Assembly (NCBI GenBank): GCA_037178975.1
Contig: JASJZH010000002.1
Location: forward strand, 1,736,001-1,800,000
DNA: 64,000 nucleotides
DNA from: Oscheius tipulae
Taxonomy: Eukaryota > Nematoda > Chromadorea > Rhabditida > Rhabditidae
Direction: 5' to 3'
Under the pieces are notes generated by a model, which was not told the origin of the DNA, did no database searches, and saw nothing but the letters and a program-made list of their open reading frames with translations. Of this stretch, positions 1 through 14,826 are shown piece by piece (the first letter of the stretch is position 1; the number at the start of each line of letters is the position of its first letter). Both the position numbers and the translations under genes were made by a program.

Positions 1-585
1 GATGTGGCTACGGTAATAGGATTCTGCCAGCACGAAGACGCTGACATCAAAACGACGTCAAATAGAGTGACGGCTGAGTTTTTATTTTTTTGTCGGATCT
101 AGATCTAGGTGCCGCATTAGACTGTCACTGTGCACAGAGTTAAACAAGCAATTTTTTTTTAAAAAATGATAGCTGCAACGCCTTACAATTTTCAGCATGG
201 GCTACTTCTGTTTAGTGTTAACTATATTTTAATCGAATTTGAGCCAAAACTATCTTTCGAGATAATCAATTTTTGTGTACCTGAAGATCAAACATTCAGC
301 GGATTACGGTATCTAGGATGTTTTACTTGTTTGTGAACCGTTTATAAGCCATGTGCGGCTCGTAAGTCAAGAAATTAAATTATAGGTGACTTAATGTTGC
401 ACCCAGCACGCACCTACAATTTCCTAGTTGCAACCTTACATTTTTTTCCTAGTGGAGAAGTCTAAAGGATAGCGCAAAGATAATAATGCTCAGATTAATT
501 ATCGCGTTCTCATCCGAGAAGGGATACGGAAACTACCTAGGGATAGTGCCACATGAGGCAAAAAATGATCGAGCGAGAAGAGAGT

Positions 586-621
<36 letters not shown>

Positions 622-3600
622 AAGAGTGAGAGCGGGTTTGACGTGACACGGGCAGAGAGAGATAAGGAGACAGGGAGTCGAGCGACCGAAACGGGTGGAA
701 GGGACCAGCTGGTCTCTAGTCACAGGTGTTCTAACCAGAGCGCCAGAGAGTCTTTTCAATATTTCAGAGAGGCTGCTTCCTCTTTTTTTGGATATAGTCA
801 AAACATCAGGATCTATAAGCTTAGGATTAGAAATTACCCCGCTTCACGGTCTTCAAGAGGGACCGAAAGACAGAGTGTGGATATAAAAGCTCACCCAACC
901 GACCGTTTCCTGATTTGATTTGGCCGCTTATGACGCCTTGTTGGGGGATATGAGTAATTGGTTCAAGATAGACTTAAAAATGATGCCGTTGGTTACTGTA
1001 GAAAGCAAAAGGTAATAATTCTAAAGAACAATTCAGCTAAACCATTTTACGTGAAAGTAAAGAATTTAAAATTGCATTAAAGAGTAATCTTAAAACCTTT
1101 CAGTACAAGCTCTGTAGTTTTAAAAAAGTACTTAAGTGAACTTAAATTTTCCCTTTAATTCCAAACAGTCCTTATCGCTTTAAAAGGAGGCCCAGTTGCT
1201 GTGCGCCATTGATACACTAGAGAGGGGGTCGGACTACGGTAGTCATGAAACGACAGAAAAGGAAACAAACTGTTTATGAATCTCTCAATTTTACAGCTAT
1301 TGACTATTTTGTTTACCCAGTATCATTAGATTACTGTCGTACGAGTTTACAGTAACGTTAAAATATGTTCTTTGCTTTTCTGCCGCGGTTTTCGGTTTCT
1401 ATGATCCTTTTTTTCATGTTTAGCCAAGTTGTAGTTCTTACCTACTATACAAGTTTGTAATAAAGCTGGAAATAGAATTTTTTTACCTAATATCAAAAAA
1501 TAGCTGTCTGCTCTCCGGTCTTATTGAAGGGGTCATGAAATTTAAATTTATCACATGGCTTTTAATCCAAAATCCGGGGAAGTAAGACAAAAACAGCAGA
1601 AATTTGCAGAAAATCGGCTAAAATTTAGTTATTAAACAATGAGAATTTAAATTTTGTACCATGGCACAAAATGTTGGTGTTTAACCACCACTCTCTCACC
1701 AGAGAACAGGACAAAAACTCTGACTCTCTCCCATTGTTGATTGATTTCCTCCAGTGTGATTGCAACGGAGAGGGGTCGAGAAGGAGAAGAAAAGAAACGA
1801 TAAGAAAGAACGTTTCCAGAAGATAAAGAGGGGAAGTAAAAAAGTTAGGTGAGTGAACCTGGTAGAGGGCAAAATTATCAGATGGACGGGGGAAGATGGG
1901 TCGAGATTAATGACCTCGGACAGCTGATCCCGGAGAATATCAGTCAATTAGGCAGCAGGCAGAGAAACAGAGAGACAGAGAGAAAGAAGGGAAGTGAGAG
2001 AGAGGCAGAGAGAGAAACAGAGAAACAGAAACAGAAAGGTGACCCACTCATAAAGGGACGCCCTGGTCAGTCTCGGGACACGTCGGGGGTGGTGCCAATT
2101 AGCATACAGAGAGAGAATGAGCGGGTATAAAGGACAGATGGCTGCCAGTTCCAATCGCGGGAATCGATTCGGGTGTAGGGAGAGAGTGAGCGTGAGAGTG
2201 GGTTGGAGGCACTAAACTTTTTCCATCGAACCTCGCTACCTTTGGCTAAAAAACTACCGTAATTCAGATTTGAAGTATAGTTTATACCTCCCAGGCTTCT
2301 AGATTACTGTAACTGGAAGAAACTGACCGAGTTTCCGTGGGAAAAGTTCCACTATAATGTGGGAGAGAGCACTTCATACTAACTGTTTGAACAGGAACCT
2401 TCCTAATCTCTGATGTCCTGTCACACCCAGATGATCTTCAATTTTGAGGAAGAAATTCAGGCAAAAAGACTCTAACCGAGTATGAAAGACATCTAATTAT
2501 GGGGTATTGCTATTCGGTCTCGATTGTTTACCTCTCGCTGCTTCGAATGATAACAGAACGAAAATTGTAGCCTGCTTATCACCTGTTCGGAAGGGAATTT
2601 GACCAATTTCCTGGTTTTTCCAAGGAACGGACAAAAATGAACAACTAGGGGGGAAAGTGGGGTGATAACCACGTTGTGTTGACGTACGATCGTTTAGATA
2701 AGATTGCTTGGATATAGAGAGCAGACAGACAGGGAGACAGGGTGACAGGACAGAAGAACAAACTAGAACCGGGTCTAGAGAAAGTGTGTAACAGTGTCAG
2801 CTTGGTCAAGGGGGAGAGAGAGAGAGAGACAGAGACTACGGTAATGGTGGTGCAAAGAGGCTTAGAACCAAATTGAACATCTGCTTGTCACAAGAGAGAA
2901 TATCCCCCAAAATTAGATGGGATTGCATCCCGCTCCTAAAAATGTAAATGTGTTAGTCAAGGAGAAGAGTTGTAATAGCGTTACTCTCTGTGATGTCGGC
3001 GAATCTGTCACTACCTCTGTTCCTGTCTCTGTCTCTCTCTCTGTTTCTGTTTCTGCCTTTGTCTCTGTCTCTGTCACTCTGACAATAGAGACTGCTAGAG
3101 ATAATAGGATTAGCATTCAAAAATTGGTGCTCTTTCCAAAAAACTGGGTCACCTTTCTGCCGGTATTAGGAAGTTTTTGCAATCAACAAACATGTCTCAG
3201 CCCCGACCGGCTGGCATTTGGCTTCCGTCAAAACACATGTAAGCCATTTCAGTTCTTTTTTTGCTGGAAATGAGGGAAAAGGGGATGTTCAAAGCTGAAA
3301 CATAATGGACGTTCCTAGTCGAGAAAAAATAAGGGGAAGACCACCCAAAGAGGTAAGAGGGACAGAGACACAGTGACAGTGACTGACCACCCAGAGAGTT
3401 AAGATCAGGGGCCATTTGGCAATAAAAGGCGAGGCAAAAGGGGGATGGTAGGTAGCAGGTGACACGGGACGAGCCCCAAGGACAGTCGGGCAGACAAAAC
3501 GGACTTGAAAAAAGGGCCCAGACGTTTTTTGTCCCGGTCGTAGGATTTATGGGAAGGGATGGGAGAGAGGAGAAGCCGACAATTATGTGTGTGGCTGAAA

Positions 3601-5437
3601 GATGTAGGGAAAATTCAAAAGAGTGCTGGATGATGAGGAATAGAAAATGAAGTTGGCGGAAGAGGGCATGTCTAGACTCTAGAGAGCAGATACCTGGTGG
3701 TGAGGAGATGTATAGGAAAAGGCAGGAAGAGAGAAAGAGAGAGAGAGCCAGCCCAGATCAAGATGTCGAAAATTGGAAGAATATCGATCGGGGATTGACT
3801 ACGTGATTGGTACAAGGACACGGACCACAACCGCCCATTAGGTCAGAATTTACGCCTCGCTTAGCACCACAAAAGGTTTACTGTACCTGAGAGTGCAAAT
3901 TCAGAGGACTCAAAAACTATCGAATTCTTTAAGATGCATAGAAGATACTGCTGTCCAGAGAGATGGAGGGTCAGCAATAGTTCAAAAAGTGGCTCTTGAA
4001 CAGTCAAAATCTTCAGAATACCTTGCGGATTTCCGTAAATTTAAAAAGTCACGAGAAACTACAAAACTGGATGTTAGGGAACGTAATTAGGGGCGCTGGG
4101 TCAAGCAATCGCTGCCAAGAGGGGGGACGCTCTCTGGAGTGGGCGTGACCACGCCGAGTCGGCATATGAGAACGGCACAAAGGAGGCTAGGCGGAGGTCA
4201 CTCGGCGAGGCTTTCACTGTTTTAGACAAACAGGATTTGGTACTGTCTTCACTGTCACTGTCACTGTTCCTCTCTCTCTCCTGACTGTCAAAAAGTATTA
4301 AAAGGAAAGAATTTGACCCAACTCGCTCCAATAGAACGAAAGTCGGCGATCAATCTACCCAGTTTTTCGCTCTACGTCACATGTGTCACGTTGTTTCCCC
4401 CACCCAATTCTACTGTATATTACTAGAAAATATGAGAGAGAACAAGGAAACAAGTCAATCGAAGACTGAAAACAAACACGAATAGACCAGTGCAAACAGG
4501 ACAGGAACTCTTTACGAGAGAGAGATTGGCACGGTTGCGCAACGGTCAGAAAAAGTGCGCTGATCAGGAACAAATGGGCACGCAAATATATTTAAATCAG
4601 AGACTGGGAGAAGGTGTCATAAGGTTATTACGATAGCTCCTTTTTTTTTTAGCAAAGGGCGGGAAAATGACAGACACCGCAACTATGACACCGTTCCTTT
4701 GTGGCTCATACAGGCAACAAGATAGTGACAGAGAGACAAAGATACAGGATATGTTTGCCCAAAAACTGTCACCTCAAGAGGCTGTCTCCCAGAGGTCAGT
4801 GGTCACTCAACACCCGAAAGGTCGGCCCGCAGGGATGATTACACTTCAGCTACGTGACCCAGGCATTATTATTAGTCGCAGAAGACATAAAAAGTACTGC
4901 GAGGATGCCACCAGAGTACGGAAAAGAACTGTGGGTGGAGAGAAGAGACGGCTGCATAAACAGTGCAGAGTACGGGGGCGAAATATGACGCCGTACAGGG
5001 TCATTTTTTGAATTGAGGTTTTTATCCTCAGGACAGTCAGCTCAGTGCAGTTTGCTACCAAAAATATAAAAATGCGCATAGAAAACATGAGAAGCTGAAA
5101 GCTTTCCTACACTTTGCCGCTCGTTTTAGTCTTTCCGTGACGGGACCACCAGGCTCTTGTCACGAAAAACAGTATATACCGCGCAGTTCAAATTGCCTCT
5201 TATTTTCTCAATTTTTTTTCTGTTACTCACGTCTCTATTCTTCTCTTCGTTTTCTGACAGTTTATTTTGTTTCTAGTTGTAAAAATATACTCTGGAGAAC
5301 ATATCCAGCAAGTTAGTTTATAAAATCGTAGTAAACACGCTCTATTCTCCCGGAAAAGAGTGAGCATCATTCGAATCTTCATTTTTTCCCGTTTCACTTC
5401 GAATTATTGTCATATTTATCCATTTTTGCAGTAAAAA
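1..5437. other. Gene-free left end with GA/CT simple repeats
   Basis: I find no exon series, splice-supported frame or family match in this stretch. It holds several purine-rich simple repeats: GA near 573-625, GACAGA-type near 1960-2036, GA near 2811-2838, its pyrimidine complement near 3003-3078, and GA near 3722-3748. Open frames across these tracts are compositional. The last few hundred bases may carry the promoter of the gene starting at 5438. No RNA gene was seen. Confidence 0.6.
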
Positions 5438-6726
5438 ATGGCCAATCCAGTAGCCACGCGAGCTGCCAGGCTGCAGCTGATGAAGAAGGAGCTGCTGGCC
5501 AAGCCAGAGAAGGAAGAACAACTCAGAGCCGAAGCCGTCGACATTTTCCAGACCCCTTTTTCGATAAAGTAAGACCTTTTTTCAACCTTTCCAGTCAAAA
5601 TCGAATTCAGAATCCCGGCTCAAGTTCCAAATCCAGATGAGACGGCCTTGAAATTGGACGTGATCCAAGGAATCGAGGATCTGACCCATTTACACGGATT
5701 TTCTGGTATGTTTTTGTCCGTTTTTCAACGGAAAAAGCCATTTTAGACATGACCGACGAGGCCAGACGTCTTCTTCACACCCATTTTGACGTCGTCCTTG
5801 GCAGGCTGCTTCTACATTACGAGAAATCCCAACACCGGAGGGACGAAGGCCTCCAGACCGCTTTTAAGGTAACTTTTCGACATTACTTCCGGACAGTCTA
5901 CGACAATTTTGTCAATCTTTTTCACAAGTTTAGTCTGTAAGCGACCATTATTTTCACTCACTTTTCCTTTTTCAGTCCAGTCTCCAGCACGCCCTCTTCG
6001 CCAGCAACATTACCCACCCGGACCAGCTGCATAAGCACATGATATCCGGCATCCGCTCCCCAGCCCTCAAAATTACCACCTGGTGGGAAAAATATCTGAG
6101 TTAGTTGATCTTTTTTATGTTTGAAGCACAAAAATTAAGATTCTACCCCCGAGGAACGAGCCGAGATCATTAAAAACGAGGTCGGCGTGACTGAAGAGAC
6201 AGTGATCCCTCCTGTAACAGCCAAGAAGACGGTCAAGAAGAGAACTCTGGAGACGGCTGAGGAAGAGAGGCCCGAGAAGAAAAAGACGGTAAAGAAGACG
6301 AAGAAGGAGGCTGTGAAGAAGAACGAAGAGCGGGTGATTCAACATATCGAGGCGATCAAGGTTGACGAGAAGGAGGAGGTCAAGACGAAGATTGATGAAG
6401 GTTCGTTGAACTTTCATAATCTGTTCCTAACGTATTGGGACATCAAGTCCAATACGTCCAATAAAATCTCACAATGTCTGTCAGAAGAGCGTATCAACAT
6501 TGATAGGTTTGGAATGATCACAATTTCATGAGTGAAAAGGCTAAAGTTTCCCCCAGTTTTGCTCGGAAAAACGCTCCAAAAAATGTAAATTTGTAACAAA
6601 ATTCTTGCAGAGCCCGCTCCAAAGAAGGTCAAAGTGGAGGAGACAATACAGGAGAAGAAGCTCGAGCCGGTTATTCGACGAGGACGAGGTCGTCCGAAAA
6701 AGGTGAAGTCAGTGGAAAAAGAATAA
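5438..6726 (+). CDS. Unrecognised Lys-rich protein with C-terminal AT-hook
   Basis: Six exons give about 282 aa: 5438-5568, 5611-5705, 5747-5868, 5976-6099, 6140-6400, 6611-6726. The ATG lies 6 nt behind a clean acceptor (TTTTTGCAG), which suggests trans-splicing. The N-terminal half (about residues 1-155) looks folded and mostly helical, with a Trp-Trp pair before the break to a basic Lys/Glu tail. The tail ends with RRGRGRPKK, an AT-hook core, so a nuclear DNA-binding role is likely. I do not recognise the folded part. Exon 5 needs an AAG acceptor at 6137-6139, because the nearer alternative runs into a stop. An AATAAA lies at 6728-6733, just after the stop. Confidence 0.75.
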
Positions 6727-6869
6727 TAATAAAATCCAGCCCCCCTCCCTTACATTTAACATTATTACCGGTACCCTTAACTGTGATTTTATTTAGATGA
6801 AGTAAAACTACTGTAAGTTATATAAAAAAATTCTATGTCATTTTTTGAAGAGTCGAACTCTCCTCGTCT

Positions 6870-7178
6870 TTATTTTTCTGTTGGCTTAAGAGTGAATGAA
6901 CCCCGGTCTAGTGAAAAATAGTAGCCTACCGGGCACAGCTTGCCCTGCTCGTTCTCCCTCAACCTCTGCAGAGACATGCCGCACAGCTTCACGGCGATGT
7001 AGTTGTAGTCGGGCATCTGTCCACGCTCCAAGACTCGAGGAAAGCGCCTCGTCTGCGTGTGAAACAGGCCGAAAAGCTCGATCTTGAGAATGGGTGTGAT
7101 GGCCCTTTTCGTCTCTTCTTTCGTCTCGGTCTTGGCCATGTAGAGCGACAGTAGAAGCATCTTCTGAGGCTCAAGCAT
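6870..7178 (-). pseudogene. Casein-kinase-1/TTBK-like kinase fragment
   Basis: The minus-strand frame contains a segment ending PDYNYIAVKLCGMSLQRLRE. This resembles the hinge region of CK1/tau-tubulin-kinase-like kinases, where the usual pattern is YNY(I/V)V-x-L-x-G-x-(S/N)-L-x-x-LR. The kinase-like frame reaches a possible donor (CCCG|GTAGGC) near 6927, and only intron-like sequence follows. The next gene's 3' end is at 6726, so no room is left for catalytic exons. No glycine loop, HRD or DFG motif was found nearby. This is most likely a truncated copy. Nematode genomes have many CK1-like kinases, so fragments are expected. The family call rests on one short segment. Confidence 0.45.
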
Positions 7179-7189
7179 GGTGGACGTTG

Positions 7190-9011
7190 CCCTGTTTGTT
7201 TTCCTTCCTCAGCGTCTTTCATCATTGTCAGTTGTGGGCGGTTCTCGAGTCGTGTAGGGGCTACTTTTCGAGCGGTAGAGCAGGTAACCTATCTTTTCAT
7301 AGAGTAGGTATCGAACAAATTAGGAAGGGCACCCAGTTGACAGGAAATCGTAATCCCCAAGAGCTCGAGTTCATTACACCTCTGATGCTTTTCCCTGGAC
7401 GGCTGGCTCTCTTCGTCGCCTTCTGCATCGTCATCGACTACCACCAAGGCTTCGAATGAGGCAGTCGTCCTTCAGAAAAGTTGTCAAAGAATCCCATTCT
7501 TCCTGTATGAAGACAGCGACCAAGAGGATGAGAGGCAGTAGGACTACCAGGCGGTGGACTGCTACGGCTGATACAGCCGTAGCAGTCCATCGCGGAAAAG
7601 CCTTTTCCACTCCCTGGAATCTTCGAGATGCGTCGACCATTACAAGTTAGTTTATTTTCTCCACATTTTGGACTGTGGGACTGAGGACTGGTAAATCTCT
7701 CTCAATAGTCTGACAGTTGTGAAAGACAGATACTAGCTGACAGTGAAGATAGCAGTTGAACAGGGCAACACAAAAGAGAAGTCTTTCAGTCTCTCTGCCT
7801 TTCTGTCTCTGTCTCTTTGACTCTGTAGTCACCCAAGAAATCACCTGCTCTTCCGTGAAAAACACCGGACTTTGCCCCTTCGCTTTCCACTGCGCCTGTG
7901 CTTCTGATAAGGGAACATCATATAGTTAGCTCCGGGCACGGCTGATTACGCATCGATTAAACCTCTTTGTTCACCCGGGGGAGCCCAGTCCCTCTGTCTC
8001 CTATACTCTCGGGTTCAGCACCTTTCCTTATCATCGGATCATGCCCAAAAACTTTCTTTATAGTTCATTGTTTCCTGCCCCGAACCGGCTGATCGACTCC
8101 GAGGATTAGGGCTGTTATTACGTTGCCAACCGGCGCTGGCAGCTAATCCTTGACCACCGGGGTCTCTCTGTCTCTCTCTTGACCACTAGCCCTTTAAAGT
8201 TGTCTCATTTTGGAGTGAGGAACAGGTTATTCAATAATTCTTTGTGTTCCTGTCTCTTGCATTTGGATCAGTCTCTCCCTCTCTCTGCATGACAGTTTGT
8301 TTGTTCCCCTACCAGTCCAGAATAGTTTCTTGTCCAGACTTTGGAAAAGCTTTGAAAGAGACAGCAACAAAGAAGAAACGTAGAGACAGACAGACAGAAA
8401 CAAAGACAGAGACAGAGAGAGTGTTAGGAACCCCTCAAGAGTTCCGTTTTATTGTTTGTTGTCACAGACTGATCACTGATGTGAAAGTCGAGAGAGGCAG
8501 AGGGAGAAAGAGTTCTGCTGACTGAACTCTCCCTCTGTCTCTCTGAGGCTGCGAAACTTCATCTAAACAACAAATTCCCTTCACGTTTATCACTGCTCAC
8601 ATATTTAAACGGTCTTTTGTTCTTTCCTATCTAGTAAGAGTCAATCTGTTGATCCAGTCTGTTACCTGATGCTCAGTGAAGTTCAGTTTGGCTCCAGACT
8701 GACGTACTTTAGCAGGGAAAACTAGTCCTTGCTTTCTGGATATCGGAATCTCAACTCTCTATGTAGTCATATTGAGCCTGGAAGTATAAGTCGTCCTTCA
8801 TGTGTTTGATTGCAACGTTCAATGCTCTACTAATTCTATCGTAGGACAGACTAGCACCAGGATAATTGTCCGGTAAATCCTGCTATTGACAGAGAGACTA
8901 AGGATTTCAATATCTGTTAGAGCCCTGAAATGCTCGTTCTTCAATCCTGTTTCCAATATTTACACATTCTCTCTTTCTTTGGCCCATGCACCATATCTTT
9001 TGTGATTTTCG
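7190..9011. other. Intergenic stretch with hairpin and CT/GA repeats
   Basis: No gene is supported here. The region holds the long hairpin at 7551-7593 (separate entry), TCTGTCTC-type repeats near 7795-7820 and 8160-8180, and a GACAGA repeat near 8385-8420. It leads into the beta-lactamase-domain gene at 9012. No tRNA or other RNA gene was seen. Confidence 0.5.
7551..7593. repeat. Near-perfect 20-bp hairpin
   Basis: Arms 7555-7570 and 7574-7589 are perfect reverse complements (16 bp) around a 3-nt ATA loop. After one G/T mismatch, that could wobble-pair in RNA, the stem continues for 3 more base pairs (7551-7553 with 7591-7593). Both strands are open across the arms. Its function is unknown. 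It could be a small foldback repeat or a structured RNA. Confidence 0.8.
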
Positions 9012-12000
9012 ATGCGTCTCCTTTGGGCAGAATGGCAACTGGGCCCCGCCCCCAGGGTCGCCTTGGCCGCCACAGCAGTCTACCTCCTCAGCACGGCTGC
9101 CGTCGACCTCTTTTGCGGAATGACGAGACTGGATAACCTCAGCGGATTTGTTCATCCGAAGTTTGCCAAGGTCGAGAAGGTCTTCAGGTAAGGGCTTTTG
9201 CAGAGAGACAGCTGATTGCCACAAGCATCGCACATATTTTGGAGGTCAGGAAAGAGTGAAAGTGTTTGCGGCAGAGTGAGAGACAGAGACAGGAACCCGA
9301 TCTGGGGCTGTACCCTACGGCAAGAGAAAGAACATCGACTGCCATTGGGCTAGTTGGAGAAGAGAACAAAGGAATTGGATCTGAGAGAAGAGAAACAGAG
9401 ACAGGGAGATAGAGATACAGATAAACAGATAGACATAAAATTAACGGTACATATGAATGACTTACTTGTTTTTTCAGGAAAAATTTCGCTGATGGCTGGG
9501 AACGGGAAGGAGCTGCCTTTGCCGTCTATCACAAGGGAGAGCTGGTAATAGACCTACAGGTACTGTTACATTTTGAATATTCGGTATTATCTCTCAAAGT
9601 TAGTAGCCTATTAATAGACTCACAATCATCAGATCTCCAAGTAAACAGTCAGTCATTATTGAGGAGGTTCAAAACAATCTTAAGGAGGTGGGTTCAAGAC
9701 CGTAAACAGCGGGCGCCAAACCTTGAGAAACTCAAGTGACTCTGAACCACTTCCGAAAGATTTTTGTTTCTCTCCCTCCAGAACTCATTGGTTTCTTGGT
9801 CTTACTGACCCCCTACAGTTCATATGTTCGTTTACCAAGTGCCCATCCCGACCAGTTCCCTAAATTCTAAGATCAAAGTTTCTGTGCTCTGTCTGGAAAA
9901 CCAGTCTCTCTGTCAGGGGAAAAGGAAAGAGTGACAGTGATAGTGACAGAAGTGACCCAGACCCTATCTCTCTCGAAACCTGTCCCCTTCAAGACAATTC
10001 TCAATTCATCCTGTTGTACAGTCGTTCTCTCCACGGCAGGTCGCTTTTTGACAGACGTCGAGACAAAGAACTAAATGAGACTTTTGCAGGGAGGCTATGC
10101 GGACAAGGCCTCTGGCCGGAAGTGGACAGATGACACCCGAACTGTCGTCTTCAGCACGACCAAGGCTGTCGGGGCACTGTGTGTGGCAATGCTGGTGGAC
10201 AGAGGTTTCCTGAAATATGAGAACAAAATGGCTGATTATTGGCCGGAATTTGCCGCGAACAGAAAGGAAAACATCACCATTGACATGTTGATGTCCCACA
10301 GAGTAAGTCTGTCTCTGTGTCTGATTTTCGTGTCAAAAAAGAGGTTTTTCGAATTTGTGTTGTTCTGCAAAATTGTAGCGCAAAATCTACAACTTTGTAG
10401 AACATGAGATCTTTGAAAAGCCACTTCTTGGTCCCTAAAACGTCGTAGGTAAAAAGAAAACTTTGGAAGTACTTAGTGTAAAAAGTTTCATCTGACAGTT
10501 AAAACGATGTTGGGATCGGTTAGTATCTGGATCGGATCCTGTAGAAAGTCTTGAGTTTTAATAATGGTATTTCAGGCCGGTCTTGCCCACTTCGACGAGC
10601 CGATCTCTCGCGAGGACGCCAGCAATTTCGAGAAGATGTCCGAGGTTATTGTGAAGCAGACGCCCAACTGGGAGCCAGGCACTAAACATGGGTACCACGC
10701 CATCACTTATGGCTGGATTGTCGACCAGATTGTCCGAAGGACTGATCCGAAAGGACGGTCAGTTGGACAGTTTTTCAAGGAGGAGGTTGCACAGAAGCAT
10801 GGTGAGTCACTGTCACAGTCACACCATTATTTTTTCAGGTATCGACTTCCACATCGGACTGAACCCGTCAGAAGAGCATACAGTCTCTCGACTCTCTATG
10901 CCCTCTACAGCCCATCTGATGAAAGAGATTCTCCATGATCCTCGTGTTCTCATCGTTCTGGCAGTCCTCAATCTCAGACCACCTACCTCTATAGCTAGAA
11001 AGATGAGAGAGAATCCGCAGTGGTTCAAACTGGAACAGGACGTGAACACTTTCAACGATCCAGAGCTCCACGCGATGGAACAGGTGGCTGCTTTGGGAAT
11101 CACCAAAGCTAGAGACTTGAGCAGACTCTTTGCTTTGGTACTGAAGGGAGAGATTGTGAGCAAGGTGAGCACTGAGAGACTGAGAAACTGTCAGTGTATT
11201 GCAAAACTACAAAAAAAAATTGACAGTTCAGTTCAGGTACAGAGACATAGGGAAGAGTCAGGAGAGCACATCAGTCCCGTGTAGTCTGACAGTATGAGTC
11301 AAAAGAACCTTCCTATTTTCGCAGCTGGACAGGCTAAAAACGATTACCATGAATTGGTCTTGACAAATAGGGATGGCGGTAGTTGTAGTTTGCATATATG
11401 CCAATATAGTGATCGGACAATTTTTCCCAGATGCATAGACCATAAATGCATCTGCAAAAAATATAAAACAGAAAAATAATATTCGCTGGAACGAGAAAAG
11501 ATCTGTACATCTGGGAAAATAGTTCGATCACTGTATATTTTCGCATGTGCTAATGGCATAAAGTTACACAAAGTTTTTCTAACTACAAACTACAGCTAAT
11601 CGCCCATCCCTGCTGACAAAGTACCAAGTTAGCAGTTCGAGCACTGTGTCAAAGAAGATACACAGTTCCAGACTGTGGGTATGAGTCCAGAACCGATTGG
11701 AGCCATGTCTGCAGTTTATGTGGGAAGCGAACCCGACTCTTTTGGTTTGTAGTTGGAGATGTGAAACATTCAAGAAAGCTAGGACGCCAACAACATAACG
11801 GGGCATGTCTGCGAACAGGTTTGCACGAATAGTGCAGTCGGTTAGCACTTTAACTACAAACTGCACGACCCAAGTTCGTCTCCCGCTTAGGATAAACCCT
11901 TTTTTAAATTAAAAACAGAGCATTCAGCTCACAGCAACTATCTCTTCCCCACTCTCTCAATCAATCTATTTCCAGGAAATCCTCTCGCAATTTAAGCAGC

Positions 12001-12358
12001 CCCAAGTGTCTTCGGGCCTCGACGAAGTCGTGATGACGCCGCTTCCCAAAGGACACGGCTTCCTCTACGAGCGTCATCCTCACGGCAACGTATTTTCCCT
12101 TTCCCTACCTCAAAACAATCCTGTTTTTTCCAGGGAAAATGGCTCGTCGGCCATCCGGGTTTCGGTGGCAGTACTGTCATGATGGATCTGGACGAGGAGC
12201 TGTCCATTGCCTACGTTTCCAATGGGCTGAAGACGGGAATGGGGGAGCTGACCAGAACTTATAGGCACCTACGGGATGCTGTTTTCGACTGTCTTGAGAA
12301 GGAAAAAGGCAATAAGACGACGACTACCGTAACCGTCGAGATCCCCACAGGGGCCTAA
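9012..12358 (+). CDS. Serine beta-lactamase-domain protein (nematode LACT family)
   Basis: Seven exons give about 453 aa: 9012-9187, 9478-9559, 10090-10302, 10576-10801, 10839-11164, 11976-12089, 12134-12358. The N-terminus has a hydrophobic segment ([16 protein letters not shown]) that could be a signal anchor. The serine beta-lactamase/PBP fold is shown by S108-T-T-K111 (SxxK nucleophile), Y197-H-A in the Tyr position of motif 2, and H386-P-G near the C-terminus in the KTG position. Animal members of this family are usually esterase- or peptidase-like, not antibiotic-degrading; the substrate here is unknown. The genuine spliceosomal introns argue against bacterial contamination. AATAAA at 12445-12450. 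This is the one gene whose ATG has no acceptor directly upstream, so the start is less certain. Confidence 0.88.
10488..10540 (+). repeat. 5S-rRNA-derived SINE-like sequence, copy 1
   Basis: Within an intron of the beta-lactamase-domain gene, this segment resembles the middle of eukaryotic 5S rRNA. It runs from the GATCTGGCA region through GTTAGTA-TCTGGATCGG, which covers the TFIIIA internal control region. It is the most diverged of the three copies in the window. The upstream flank (10360-10440) shares CTACAA/TTGTAG inverted motifs with the flanks of the other copies. Confidence 0.6.
11368..11613. mobile_element. Foldback MITE-like element, 246 bp
   Basis: The two ends are long imperfect inverted repeats of about 80 bp (TAGGGATGGCGG... 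against the complement of ...CGCCCATCCCTGC). A 7-bp direct repeat, TGACAAA, flanks both sides (11361-11367 and 11614-11620) and looks like a target-site duplication. It lies inside an intron of the beta-lactamase-domain gene. It has no coding capacity. Confidence 0.65.
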
Positions 12359-12527
12359 AAATGGCGCCCACAAGCTTATTTCAAATATTCCGGTGCCAAA
12401 ATCCTCAGATGCTCACTTGTTTGTACAGTCCTCTCCTAAAAGGGAATAAAGTTTAATTGAAACCGGTATAAATAAACACAAGAAGAGAGACAGAGTTACA
12501 GTTGAAAAAAAAGGTCTTCTCGCCATT

Positions 12528-14554
<2,027 letters not shown>

Positions 14555-14826
14555 CTATAAGTTGTTTTGCATTAAAATATTGCGAAAAATTTTAAAGAAT
14601 TTATCAGAAAAGGGTTGGAAAAGAACAACAAAAGTGGAAAAAGTGATTTGATGATTTGAACGAAATTCTCACGTCCCGCCACGATTAATGAGGGTCTCGG
14701 AGTGCGCAGAGAAATCGGCAGGCAGTCCTTTAAACTTTTGACCAACTTTGCTTCATTCTGCTCCACCTGACATTTATTCGTCTCTTTCCTAAATTTTATC
14801 GATTTCTTACGTCAGTTTCCAGCAAA
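14555..14826. promoter_or_regulatory. Bidirectional promoter between PSMA3 and PUM3
   Basis: The two start codons lie 272 bp apart and point away from each other. Each is directly preceded by an acceptor-like AG (CTTATAG for PSMA3, TTTCCAG for PUM3). The short interval must hold both promoters. I see no clear TATA box. Confidence 0.6.

Noticed and set aside
553-918. 121-codon Arg/Glu-rich open frame
   Set aside because: It is the translation of a GA repeat, with no splice context or similarity.
10488-10540. A 5S rRNA gene
   Set aside because: Only the central part of 5S is present and the flanks are repeat-like; the same holds for the other two copies.
9012-12358. Bacterial contamination or recent transfer of a beta-lactamase
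   Set aside because: It has seven exons with host-type introns, and nematodes have their own LACT family.
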